Assembly (NCBI RefSeq): GCF_000313135.1 | Contig: NW_004457431.1 | Coordinates: forward strand, 174,935-238,934 | Direction: 5' to 3' | Source: Acanthamoeba castellanii str. Neff | Taxonomy: Eukaryota; Discosea; Longamoebia; Acanthamoebidae | DNA length: 64,000 nucleotides | Shown here: piece by piece, positions 34,097-44,533 of the stretch | Position numbering within the stretch: position 1 is the stretch's first letter | Layout of the letters: every line of letters starts with the position of its first letter | The notes under the pieces: generated by a model | The model's database searches: none | Seen by the model: only the letters and a program-made list of their open reading frames with translations | What the model was told of the DNA's origin: nothing | Translations under genes and position numbers: made by a program

Positions 34097-34184
34097 CTTA
34101 GCTGGCGTTTGTGGCTTTGCTTTTCGCGCCAATCGAGGAGGGAAAATCTTTTCCTTTCAAATCGCTCGAAACTATACTCGCATC
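34097..34184. promoter_or_regulatory. 88-bp bidirectional promoter with E2F-like and CCAAT motifs
   Basis: The gap between divergent starts holds TTTTCGCGCC at 34121-34130, which fits the E2F consensus, overlapping CCAAT at 34129-34133. Both genes must start within or next to this stretch unless 5' introns exist. Function is inferred from motif match only. Confidence 0.45.
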
Positions 34185-35786
34185 ATGCTGCGTCAGCGGA
34201 GGACGCTGATTACCTCTCGGCCAGTTGCACTAGCGTCGCTGTTGGGGCGGCCATCTGCAGCTGGCGCGAGGGCGCTGGTTCGCCATGGGCAAGCCTTTTC
34301 CACCAACCGCAGCACCGCCTTCTCCTCATCTCGCTGGAGAAGCCCCCTGCTGCTGGCTGCCGTCACCGCGATGAGTGCCGGTGCCGCCTTTGGATTGCAT
34401 CGTCATCGCTCAGCTTTCGCTCTGCGTACCCTTCCTCGAATCCATCCCCCCCCCTTCAAACACTGTACAGTGCTGACGTGCACCACTGCAGAGCCTCAGC
34501 CTGGCACAGAAGCTGAGGAGTATGAGGACGAGGGCTATCAGCGCTTACTCATGGGCCTGATGGACTCTGCCAGGGACGATGGTGAAGATGGCGAGGGCGA
34601 CCTGGCCGACGCCATTGTGTTTGAGCCTGAGGTGGGTGGTCCTCTCCCTCTCTACTCGATTGAAGCGTGGCACTGATAGGGTCATGTGCCAATGTAGGAA
34701 GAGGTAAAGGAGGAGGAAAAGGAGAAAGACGAGGAAGAGCTGCTGCCGGCATCTCGCGTGCTCGGCGCCGGGCGAGCCAAGATTGCCAACGAAGAGGCCG
34801 AAGCTCGTCGGCAGCAGCTGGAGGCCCACCTTCACGAACACATACGCTCCTGGCATGTCATTCGCCCCTTCTGTGGCTATCAACACGATGGCTGACTTCG
34901 TTTTTGGGTGATCTCCTCAGGGCCAAGTTCGAGAAGGTGTGCTCGCAAGGTGGCGGCGATGATGGTGAAGAAGGAGAAGAACAAGACAAGCCACACGCTG
35001 GAGCAAAGGTATTCGCCACTTGCGACGTAAGAAAGAGAGAGCCTGTGTTGTGACACATCGGGTTGCACAGGTGGTGCTCAGGTACCCGCCGTGGATGCAG
35101 CCGGGCGAGTCCAACGAGGTGGCCCAGTTCACCATCCTCGGCGCATCGCCCCACGGCCAGAAGGACGGCGTCGTGGACATGCTCACCATGCTGACCACCA
35201 CCCCTCCCGTCCACCGTACGCACGCCCCCTTCCAATCCGGTCGTCACGACCGACCGGCCAAGACTGAGTGCTGACGGCACTGGGCGGGCAGGCATGCGTG
35301 ATCTGTATGAGTTCCACCGGGGCATACGAGACGAGATCGGGAAGCAGGCGCGCATCGTCAAGCCCCGCATGCGTTGGCTGGTGGCGGGCCGACCCGCTCT
35401 GGGCTTCGTCACCGCCTTCACCGGCTGGGGCAAGACCCTGGTACGTACATCATGGTGACGATGATACACGCTCTCTCGCAAGCAACACTCATTCGCTCAT
35501 ATTTTGTGTCATGCTGTGTGTCGTGTTGTGTGCGCACACGGTGTCACAGGTGTCGACGTACGTGGTCACGGCGTACAACAAGACGGGCTACGTGTTGGTG
35601 TTCAACACCATCCACGACGGTGAGGCGCCGCTGCCGCAGTGCTTCGCACGTCACCAGGAGGAGAGCGACGAGGCCTTCGAGTACATCCTGCGCACCGTCA
35701 CCTTCCGCCCTGCCCCTCCCCCGTCTCCTTCTGCGTCCCTGCCCTCCTCGTCCTTCTTCCTCTCCGCCTACGAAAAGACCAAATAA
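34185..35786 (+). CDS. Probable mitochondrial protein, unknown family
   Basis: ATG at 34185 gives an Arg/Ser/Ala-rich N-terminus without acidic residues (MLRQRRTLITSRPVALASLL), a typical mitochondrial import signal. A single hydrophobic segment follows (SPLLLAAVTAMSAGAAFGL). Then come an acidic, helical part (EEEVKEEEKEKDEEELLPAS) and a C-terminal alpha/beta-looking region: QFTILGASPHGQKDGVVDML, RPALGFVTAFTGWGKTLVST, TGYVLVFNTIHDG, EAFEYILRTVTF. That end faintly recalls the PsbP/Mog1 fold, but no signature is clear. Stop is TAA at 35784-35786. The likely place is the mitochondrial inner membrane with the C-terminus in one soluble compartment. Function unknown. Confidence 0.7.
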
Positions 35787-35941
35787 TTACAAAATGAGTT
35801 TGAAAAAAATCAAACAATTAATGATTTTAAAGGAAATATCTCCGGAAGGACAATATTTTGTGGAATGCAAGAAATGGCGCTGAGGTGGCACCAGCCCGGA
35901 GAGACCTCGAGTTGCTTGTTGTCAACACTGCCGCCCACACC
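35787..35941. other. Intergenic gap
   Basis: A 155-bp spacer between two plus-strand genes. The first 80 bases are AT-rich (polyadenylation region of the upstream gene); the remainder reads in frame with the transporter but has no ATG, so the start at 35942 was chosen. Confidence 0.4.
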
Positions 35942-38734
35942 ATGCACGGAGGAGGACAAGTGGGGACACTGCAGTCTGGGGGTGAAGGCGCGGCGTCGCC
36001 CGTGCGATCTCGTGGTCCTTCGCGCACTGTGTTTGCCGTCGAAAATAATCTCATCTCATCGTCTTCAACCTCCACTCCATCCACTTCTGCGACATTGCAG
36101 AACACATCGTCTCCTTCACATCACAAGCTCTCGTGGCGATCACGAAGAGGAAGGGTCACTTCCATGGAAAGCCAAAAGAGAACCATGGTCAAGTTAGATG
36201 CCGAGGCCATCCGCCGAAGCGATCACGCCAACATGGTCCTTCTTGTTGTACTCTGTACGCCCCCACTCTTTGTTCTTTTTAACCTTTATTATTATTTATC
36301 AATTCCTTATATTCGGTCCTTTTTCTCACTTTAGGATCAACAATGATTTATTATTATGTTTTTTACTCTATGCTACGTGGCATGCGCGCAGACATGTTGC
36401 AGGGCGTGCCCATGGGCCTGGTGATGGGTTCCATCCCGTTCCTGCTGCAGAGCAAGCTGACCTACACCGAGCTGGGCATTTTCTCCATCGCCGGCTATCC
36501 CTACGCCCTCAAGCTCTTCTGGTCTCCCGTTGTCGATGCCTGCTACTCAAAACATATCCTTTCTTCCTTTTCTGCTGCGTGTCATGCGTGTGTGCGATGT
36601 GTGTGTATGTGTGTGTGTGTCGTGTGTCGTGTGTTGTGTGTTGTGTCGCGTGCTATGCGTGGTGCGTGTGCGTGTGTGTTACCCTTAATTCTAAAGTACG
36701 GTTAGGCAAGCGAAAAAGCTGGATCATCCCCATACAGCTGGTGGCCGGCCTCATGATGTACATAATCGGGCTTCACGTGGAAGAGGTCTTCGCGCGGCCC
36801 GAGATTCCAGTCTATTTTGTCACCTTCTGTTTCCTGTGCCTCACCATCTTGGTCGCCACCCAGGACATCGCCGTTGATGGTACCCTCCCACCTCTTTCTC
36901 ACTCCACCACCGCCAGATCCTGTTTCTTTCTTTTTTTATATATATATATTAAAACTCACCATCACGACTGGCCAGGCTGGGCACTGACGCTGCTGTCGAA
37001 GCCGATGCGAGGCTGGGCTTCCACATGTCAGGTACCACTTTATACTCAGTAATCACATCATCTACGCGTCCGTTTGTATCATCTGACTCTTTATTCTTCT
37101 TTATCATCATCATCATCATCTTCAAGACGATCGGCTTGAACAGCGGGTTCTTCATGTCGTTTACCATCTTCCTCGCGCTCAACTCGGCCGAGTTCTGCAA
37201 CAAATACCTTCGCGCCGAGCCGTTGCCCGAAGGCCTGCTGCCGCTGTCCACCTATATCCAGGTGTGGGCCTTCCTCTTCCTCGTCGTCACCTTCTACCTG
37301 GCCTTCGCCAAGGACGAGAAGCCAGACTTCCGCACCCACGGCGCGATGACGTCACCATCATTGTCGTCGTCATCGTCGTCGTCATCGTCATCATCGTCAT
37401 CATCGACCGCCGGCGCTGCCGCATCGACTGACGACTTCTTCTCGGCCGGCGGCCGTGGCAAGTCGAGTGAGCTCATGATCGACCACGGCGAAAAGGACAA
37501 GCAAACGCGCGAACGCGAGCGCGTGCGGCAGGTGCAAAAGGAGTCGCGCACGATGGGTGCGACCATCGTGGTCAACGAAGGCGATGACAGCGATTCCGAA
37601 GACCGCTCATTCCAGCGTCACAACAACAACAACAACAATAGCAGCAACCATGTCTCGGAGACGGACTACGATGAGTTCGACAATGACGACGATGATGACG
37701 ATGAAGAGGAGGTCACGGTCAAGGCGGTCTTCTGGAAGATCTGGAAGCTGGTCAACCTGCCCAACATGCGCACGCTCCTGCTCCTGATGCTGGTCTACAA
37801 GCTCGGGTTCATGGCCGCCGACACCGTGTCGGCGCTCAAGCTCATTGAAAAGGGCTTCAAGAGGGAGGACCTCGCCCTATTCGTGCTCATCGAGTTCCCC
37901 TTCCAGATCTTCTTCGCCGTTCTCGCCGGCAAGTGGGCCAGCGGCCGAGCTCCCCTCACTTCGGTACTCCCACCGACTGATATTTTTATGTTCCTTTTTT
38001 ATTGAATTATATAATCCTTATTCTAAATAATCTGGAAAAACTGAAAAGAATCTCTTTTGCAGTTTATGATTGGCTTCAAGCTCAGGCTGGTCATCTCGGC
38101 GCTCGGCGGCCTGGTGATCTACTTCTTCCCGAGCGGGGGCATCTCGACGCCCTACTATCTCGTCGTCCTCGCGCTCACCCTCGCCACCTCATTCTCCGGC
38201 ACCATCCAATTTGTCTCTCAGGTACGCACACGCACACGCGCATGCACGCACCGCACACACGCACGTGTCTCATCAAACGCCACCCAATGCAACACAGGGA
38301 GCATTCTTTACGCGTATCAGCGACCTGTCGATCGGCGGGACCTACCTCACGCTCCTCAACACCTTCGCCAACCTGGGTGGGACGTGGCCTAAGTTCTTCG
38401 TTCTCTACTTCGTCGATCTCCTCACCGTCAAGCAGTGCGTCGGCGATGGTATGCATACTCCGTGTGCGTGTGCGGTCGTGCGTGTGCGTGTGCGCTCACT
38501 CACGATGGGGTGCAAACCGCAGGCGAGGAGTTGGCCCAGGTGGGCAGCTGTGTGGCCAAGGACAAGGGCGACGAGTGCGCGGCGCTGGGCGGGACGTGCG
38601 AGATGGAGGTCGACGGCTACTACCCGGTCGTCGCCGGCTGCTTCGTGATCGGCCTCGGCCTCGTCGTGCTCCTCCAACGGCGCCTCGTCCCACTCGAGCG
38701 ACTGCACCCCTCCGCCTGGAAATTCAAGCAGTGA
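35942..38734 (+). CDS. SLC33A1: Acetyl-CoA transporter, SLC33A1/AT-1 type
   Basis: ATG at 35942 opens a Ser/Gly-rich cytosolic N-terminus; MVKLDAEAIRRSDHANM precedes the first membrane helix. Family marks appear in order: YMLQGVPMGLVMGSIPFLLQ, LFWSPVVDA, LGKRKSWIIPIQL, ATQDIAVDGWALTLL, GLNSGFFMSFTIFLALNS, RDLSIGGTYLTLLNTFANLGG (spliced), and a C-terminal Cys-containing loop before the last helix. About twelve membrane segments can be counted. AT-1 brings cytosolic acetyl-CoA into the ER and Golgi lumen. The central cytosolic loop has a species-specific insertion with polyserine, polyasparagine and polyaspartate. Stop is TGA at 38732-38734. Confidence 0.9.
37360..37411 (+). repeat. Polyserine-coding TCG/TCA run
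   Basis: A trinucleotide run (tcg and tca) encodes about a dozen serines in the large cytosolic loop of the transporter. Polyasparagine (about 37620) and polyaspartate (about 37685) runs lie in the same exon. Confidence 0.8.
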
Positions 38735-38832
38735 AGTTACAAAAATAAGCAAATAGTTGGAAATCCTATGCTTGGCCACATTTCAGGGTAGGGAAATTTG
38801 AAATATTTAAGGCATTCAAGTTCAAGGTGGAT

Positions 38833-40195
38833 TCACTGGGTCTTCTTGTTCTGTTGGGACCGGAAGAGGAGGCCCTTGACGAAGGCCCACGCCGAGTAGA
38901 TCTGCGGGATGGACCTGGCCATGCTCTTGATATTGCCGGTGACGGCGGGCACGTAGGCGATGAAGGTGATGGCCAGGTAGAGCAGGAACGAGAAGCGGAA
39001 GAGCAGCGCCCCGCCCAGCAGGAAGACCCACCAGATCAGCAACAGCGGCCAGAAGGCCACCACGAAGCCCAGGGCCAGCGCTCCGCCCATGTAGGGATGC
39101 TGTCGTACGACACGACAAGCACACGACACACGGCGGCGTAAACAACAGGGGGAGGGGTGATTAACGGACTCGGTCAGAGGACGCACCTCATAGCCCCAGT
39201 CCCACGCCGGGACGACGATGCCGTCATAGACCGTCTCGACCAGTGAGTCCTGCAGCTCCGCGACCCAGCCGGGCAAGCTGATGACCGACCGAGCGGCGAT
39301 GAGAAGATGAGAACGAGTGTCGCACACGCGAGTGTTCGTGCGTGTGTCATGCGTGTGTGGTGGTGTGTGTGTCGTGTGCGCACTCACCTCAGGTACAGTT
39401 GGTAGGAGAAGGTGGCAGCCAGGATGATCTGGATGATGTTGGAGACCACCAGGAAGCCGTTTCGCAGTTGCCTCGTATAGTACTTCTCGTAGGGCATCTG
39501 CACCATCCAGCTACACATGTTCAAACCCACAAAACACCACCAAAGCTCAGTTCAGGCTCATAGAGCACAACTGTGCCACAGGCGGAGCGGAGCGAGACCT
39601 AGGGATGCCGGCTTGCAGGCGTTGCGTGAGTTTGTAGTTCTGGATCTGTTCCTCCAGCAGCGGCCTGCCAGGCGCGACGGCCACGGCCACCATCGCGTGA
39701 GCGCACGCGCCCGGTAATTACGGGTACATTACACAGCGGTGGTGGCGGCGTACATGTGCAGCGAGGGCACGATGAGGGTGAGGATGTGGACACGCCGGAG
39801 GGTGGGGTGGGGCAGCGGGTTGCGCGGCTCGAGCGTGAGCGTGAACTCGCTCTTGGGCGGCGCGGCGTAGCTCAGCCCCAACGCCGTCACATCGCGCCAC
39901 TATTTATCACGTGCATTATTATTATTCTTGTATTATTTCAAACTATCATTTGATAAATAAAAGATGTACAATTAAAAATAAATAAAAGAATCAAAAAAAT
40001 GGAGGGGGGTTGTACGTTGAAGGAGAGGAGGTGTGGGGCGGAGGTGAAGTCGGCGTCGAGCGCCACGTCTACACGGCCGTCAGGCGCAAAACGCAGGACC
40101 GGACGCAGGGCCTCTTCGCCCTTGGCCGGGAAGCTCTTGCCCCGAATCCGCACCTCGCGTAGGGCCACCGTCGTCCACTCCACACTGTCTGCCAT
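38833..40195 (-). CDS. Multi-pass membrane protein, unknown family
   Basis: ATG at 40195 opens MADSVEWTTVALREVRIRGK, a soluble beta-rich N-terminal part. Later exons include LTLIVPSLHMYAATTA (membrane), APGRPLLEEQIQNYKLTQRL (soluble helix), MVQMPYEKYYTRQLRNGFLV followed by VSNIIQIILAATFSYQLYL, LPGWVAELQDSLVETVYDG, and a last exon with three hydrophobic stretches (GGALALGFVVAFWPLLLIWW, FLLGGALLFRFSFLLYLAIT and YVPAVTG). The end is SRSIPQIY-like then basic, FRSQQNKKTQ. I do not recognise the family. A role in an endomembrane is inference from topology. Exon joints around 39600-39900 are uncertain. Stop is TGA at 38833-38835. Confidence 0.65.
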
Positions 40196-40390
40196 CGATC
40201 TTTCTTTTTGCTCTTGGTGCGCGTCTCTGTTTATATTTATTATTATTTCGGTGGAATTCAAGGAATGTTGCACCTACCACGCTCTTGAGGTTTGCTTGAG
40301 GTTCGCGTAACGCCATACGACGGACTGCGGTAATACCGCGGTCGGAGAGGGCTTTGTTTCAAATCGATCGATTGAAGAGTGATCCACAAA
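40196..40390. promoter_or_regulatory. Divergent promoter, membrane protein / U-box gene 1
   Basis: A 195-bp gap between divergent start codons. It contains an AT-rich TTTATATTTATTATTATTTC block at about 40227-40246 nearer the membrane-protein side; no further motif is clear. Confidence 0.4.
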
Positions 40391-42139
40391 ATGGCGGATG
40401 CAATGCGCAGTATTTTGGAAGACCCCATTACCCTCGACCTCATGGTTCAAATCCCTGCCCCTTTATTATCACGTTATTGAATTATTTTATTTTTTTATTT
40501 AGTTTTTTTATCGAACCAAGTTAATGTGTTGGTGGGCTGCCCCGACAGGAAGAGGCGATGGTTGCCCCGTGTGGCCACTCCTTCTCGCGCGAGTCGATCG
40601 AGAGGTGGGTGCGTGACGATGCCAAGCACTTCTGCCCTCTGTGCCGGCAGGCCCTCACCCTGGACCAGCTCCGCCCCAACTTCTCCCTGCGCGACGCCGT
40701 CGAAAAGTGCGTCCCTTGGTTGCTTCTTCATTTATATTATTCTTTTTTATTATTAGCAGGTGGTGAAGCTTATTGACAACAACGGCGAACGGCGGCGTGG
40801 GCAGGTATAAGGTGGCCAATGGCGAGCCCGCCACTGATCGCCGCGGACTCAACATCAGTACGTACCCTATGCCGCCCGTGCCAGTCCCAACATCACGCGC
40901 GCGCCAAAGTCGACTCACACTCGGGGGTTCTGGTTGTTGTTCTTGTTGTTGGTTGGCGTGTGGCGCGCTGCAGCAAGGCCCATTGCTCAGTGGTCGGTGG
41001 CCGAGACACAGGAGTGGATTTCGAACTTTGAGGACTGGGTGGAGGACAGCGTTCTCATCACCGAACACAAGATCGATGGCCAGACACTGGTTCGTGCGTG
41101 TGCGTGTGCGTGTGCGTGTGCGTGTGCGTGTGCGGTGGTGCGTGTGCGTGTGCGTGCGGTGTGCGGTGGTGCGTGTGCGTGTGCGTGGTCATTCTGATGT
41201 CCGCTGGCGACCAATTAGGCGAGAATGACCGAAGAGGAGTTGAAGGACAAGCTCAACGTCACTGACGACAACGTGGGTCCGCTCATGGACAAGATCGCCA
41301 AGATCAAGAACATTTCCAACCATTTGACCAATGGTGCATTGCCCCCCCCCCGCCACTATCGTACTCACCCACATAGGTGCCTCACATCTTCTGTCAACTC
41401 TGCGAACTCTTCGCAGCCGATCGAGTCGAGACCGTCGTCATGGACAAGAAGCCTGCCGCATCAACATCAGGTTCCAGCGGTGTCGGCGATAGTACGTACT
41501 CGCTTGTCTCGACAATCATGTCCCCTCGCCTGATCTCACGCGTCGTTTGTGATGTGTGACGTGGAACACAGTTGAAGCCGGCGGTGGCGGTGCGGGAGCG
41601 GGGGACAACAATTCTCGCGGCTGGTTTGGGCGTCGGGTGGATCTGGCGAAGGAGAGCGAGACTGGCTGCTGTCTGTTCGAGTGCGAGCGATCCTTCCTCT
41701 GCGAGTGCGCACACGGTACGTGACACACACCCTCGCCTCTGGGAGAGCTGTGCTAATCTATCTCTTTCTTTTTCTGTTCTTGGTGGTTGAATCGGTTGCA
41801 GGGTGGTACAAGGGCTGCCACTTCAAGCCGTACAGACCACCAGCGGCGATCTTCTGCGAGCACTGCGGTGGCAAGAGCGCGACGTACGCCTCGTGGTTTA
41901 GGCCTTTCTCCCTCCCTGGTCCCACCCTGATTGTCGCCGCTCGTGTGTGGTGTGACGTGGTGGCGGTGGGGCTGTGCAGATATGCTCGGCGAACGTTCTG
42001 GGGCATCTGCTTCATTCCCTTCGTGATGATCATCCTCTTCTTGCTCTTCCTCGAGGCCGCCTTCTGGTTCATGGTGGCTGCGCTCTCCATATTCGTCCTC
42101 CTCTGCGTGTGTGCCGTCGCCATCGGCGCCAACTCGTAG
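40391..42139 (+). CDS. U-box / SAM / Cys-rich membrane protein, copy 1
   Basis: ATG at 40391 gives MADAMRSILEDPITLDLM. A U-box follows across an intron: EEAMVAPCGHSFSRESIERW, CPLCRQALTLDQL and PNFSLRDAVEK. A SAM domain comes next (AQWSVAETQEWISNFEDWV, EHKIDGQTLV|RMTEEELKDKLNV). A linker leads to a Cys-rich motif (CCLFECERSFLCECAHG and FCEHCGGKSATY) and then FWGICFIPF with two closely spaced membrane segments. Stop is TAG at 42137-42139. U-box proteins act as E3 ubiquitin ligases by binding E2 enzymes; here the C-terminal membrane segments should fix the ligase to a membrane with the U-box in the cytosol. SAM domains mediate self-association. Role beyond this is unknown. Confidence 0.8.
41095..41189. 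repeat. GTGTGC repeat in intron
   Basis: A near-perfect GTGTGC hexamer array fills the intron that interrupts the SAM domain of U-box gene 1. The matching intron of the paralogue (about 43300-43390) is instead built of TTTTG pentamers. Confidence 0.85.
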
Positions 42140-42319
42140 ATACCTAGGAATAGCACCCCAAAAGGCACATTCTTTGTGTTGACATTCAATAAAGTTGTGG
42201 GGGAGCAAGGCTTACAGGGAGAGAGGGTCTGGCGCTACAGAACTAACAAACCAGAAACGAAGAACAGCATTGTTGGAGGCAAAAATATAGTGAAAGAAGA
42301 GATAGTGGTTGCGTGGCCA
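42140..42319. other. Centre of the tail-to-tail paralogue pair
   Basis: This 180-bp spacer lies between the stop codons of the two U-box genes. It contains AATAAAGTT near 42188, a likely polyadenylation signal for copy 1. No long perfect inverted repeat is visible across the spacer itself. Confidence 0.4.
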
Positions 42320-43304
42320 TCAGCGCCGCCGGCCGCTTCCAGCGGCCAGGACGGCCACCACGCAGATGAAGCACGCAATGGCGAGGACCATGACGAGCAT
42401 CCAGAAGGCGGCCTCCACAAAGAGCGCCAGGAGAAAGATCATCGCGAAGGGGATGAAGCAAATACCCCAAAATGTCCGCAGCCCGTACCTGCAGCGATTA
42501 CATGGGTCAGCCAACGACATATGCACACGCACTACCGCACACGCACACGCATGCATGACATAACAAAAAACACGAAAGAACACGACACAGGACATGGCAA
42601 GAGGAGGTGCGTACGAGGCGCTCTTGCCTCCGCAGTGCTCGCAGAAGAGAGCCGCGAGTGCTCGGTAGCAGCCGAGATGACAGCAATCGTAGAACCCTAC
42701 GGTGTGGACGCGACACACACAAGCGTGGGAGCGTTGGCGATAGATATCGGCTGGCCATGCTGTTGTGGTGGGGAAGTAGTAAGCAGTACCTTCCGAGCAC
42801 TCGCACAGGAAGCAGTCCGCGCACTCGAAGACGCAGCAGCCCGTATCGCTTTCCTTGGCCTCGTTCGTCCACCGGCGCAGGCAACCCGGCCCGTCCTCCT
42901 CGAGCGCTCTTTCGCGCCGGATCTCCGACTCGCCCGTTTCCACTGCAAGCAGGGTCCTGCGTCAGTCATTCTTTAAGCCCACCGGCCGGTGGTGGGTAGG
43001 TGGACGACCGACGTACCGTCCACGCTGGTGCTCATCGACGACGAAGGCGGTGGCGAGCTCGTGACCTCGACGCTGCTCGTGCCGTCAATCATCGCATTGA
43101 GGCTCGCTGCACTGAACAGTTTAGGGTCTGCGATCTCGGCAAACACAAAGGTGAAAAACAAGACCGGAGCTTACGGAACGCGGCATAGTCGACCAGGCAC
43201 TTGGAGATGGTGGTCGCCTTGGCGATCTGGATCTGGAGGAGCTTCGAGTGCTCGGGCGCGACGCGCAGCTTCTCCTGGAGTTCCGCCTCTTGCATGCCCG
43301 ACTG

Positions 43305-43335
<31 letters not shown>

Positions 43336-44303
43336 TGTAAACAAGAAAGCGAAAGCGAATACGAAAGCGAGGAGGGCATGAAGAAGGGAGCGAACCAGTA
43401 TTTTGCCGTTGATGTTGTGTTCCTCGACCATCACGCTGTCCTCCACCCAATCGTCAAAATTCTCGATCCACTTCTTGGTGTCGGCCACCGACCAATCCTC
43501 GATCGGCGTTTCTGTGTGATGACGCCCGCCAGTCACATTAGAGCGATAATCGTGGAAAAAAAATACAAAACAGAATTAAAAAATGACTACTAAAACTACG
43601 ACTACAGAATGTGTGCACGCACTAAACTCGAGGCCTCGCCTCTCCGTCGGTGGTCGCTCGCCGTTGTCCGCTTTGAACCTGATCACACAAAGGCCAGTCA
43701 GTCCTACATGCTGGCACGCTAAACACCGCAAGATTCGCACAAAACACGCAAGTGTCACACTTGTGCACTCGGCGTACTTGGAGACGGCGTCGCGCAGGGA
43801 GTAGTTTGGTCGGAGCTGGTCGATGGCCAGTGGGTGCTTGCACAGTGGGCACGAACGTTTGGAGCCTTCCTGGAGCCATCGCTCGATGGACGCCTGCGAG
43901 AACGAATGGCCGCAGTGGCCGATGACCGCGTCGTCCTGTAACGTTCATGGCGTGGCCATACGAGGGCGCACGGCAAAAAATGCGCGCGCAAGGCACCACG
44001 TGGTCATTTCGTTCCGCGTAAGCAGAGATTCTTGCACGCCGTAGCTAATACGATTGAGACGAAAGAGGCGGTTGTGGGGGGGGGGAATGGAGATAAGTGT
44101 AAACATAAGTATAATGATTGCAGGTAAAAGATCGAACTAAATAAATGAAATCAGCAACTAATAAAAAGATGGAAAAAGAACGAAGAAAGCGGCCACTTTT
44201 TTTTCTGTTGGGAAAAAAGGGACGAGCAGACGGGGCCGCGACGCCGTACCATCAACTCGAGAGTGATGGGGTCTTCCAATATACTTCGCATGGTGTCCTC
44301 CAT
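42320..44303 (-). CDS. U-box / SAM / Cys-rich membrane protein, copy 2
   Basis: ATG at 44303 gives MEDTMRSILEDPITLELM, matching the start of copy 1. The U-box continues as DDAVIGHCGHSFSQASIERW, CPLCKHPLAIDQL and PNYSLRDAVSK. The SAM domain is IEDWSVADTKKWIENFDDWV and EEHNINGKIL, with an intron at the same place as in copy 1. The Cys-rich part is CCVFECADCFLCECSEG, FYDCCHLGC and FCEHCGGKSASY, then FWGICFIPFAMIFLLALF and a hydrophobic end closing GSGRRR with TGA at 42320-42322. An in-frame extension upstream of 44303 has no ATG, so the start was set by homology. Same predicted role as copy 1: membrane-anchored E3 ubiquitin ligase. Confidence 0.8.
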
Positions 44304-44533
44304 CCTGGGCGGTTTGTCGCGTATGTGCTTGCTGCTGGGGCCAGTGGGAGCTTGCACACCCTCTCCCGTAGTCCAGATAAAGCGAACCGGGGCCGCAGGA
44401 ACCCGTTGCCGTGTGCCCCTGTCGCTTTCTTCGCTCACGAGGGTGTCGACCTATGTAATAGCTAAATAGGCAAGAAAACAAAAAACAAAAAACAAAATAA
44501 AAACAAAGAGAAATTAAAAAAACAGAACGGCAA
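44304..44533. promoter_or_regulatory. Divergent promoter, U-box gene 2 / GTF3C3
   Basis: A 230-bp gap between divergent start codons. The 65 bases before the GTF3C3 ATG are A-rich with CAAAAAACAAAAAAC repeats; the side next to U-box gene 2 is GC-rich. Confidence 0.4.

Noticed and set aside
40440..40456. GGTTCAAATCC, a perfect tRNA B-box-like sequence
   Set aside because: The upstream bases are the first coding exon of U-box gene 1, with no A box, anticodon arm or acceptor stem in reach.
44304..44438. N-terminal extension of U-box gene 2
   Set aside because: The frame is open but begins at a GTG with no ATG; the paralogue starts exactly at the position of the ATG at 44303.
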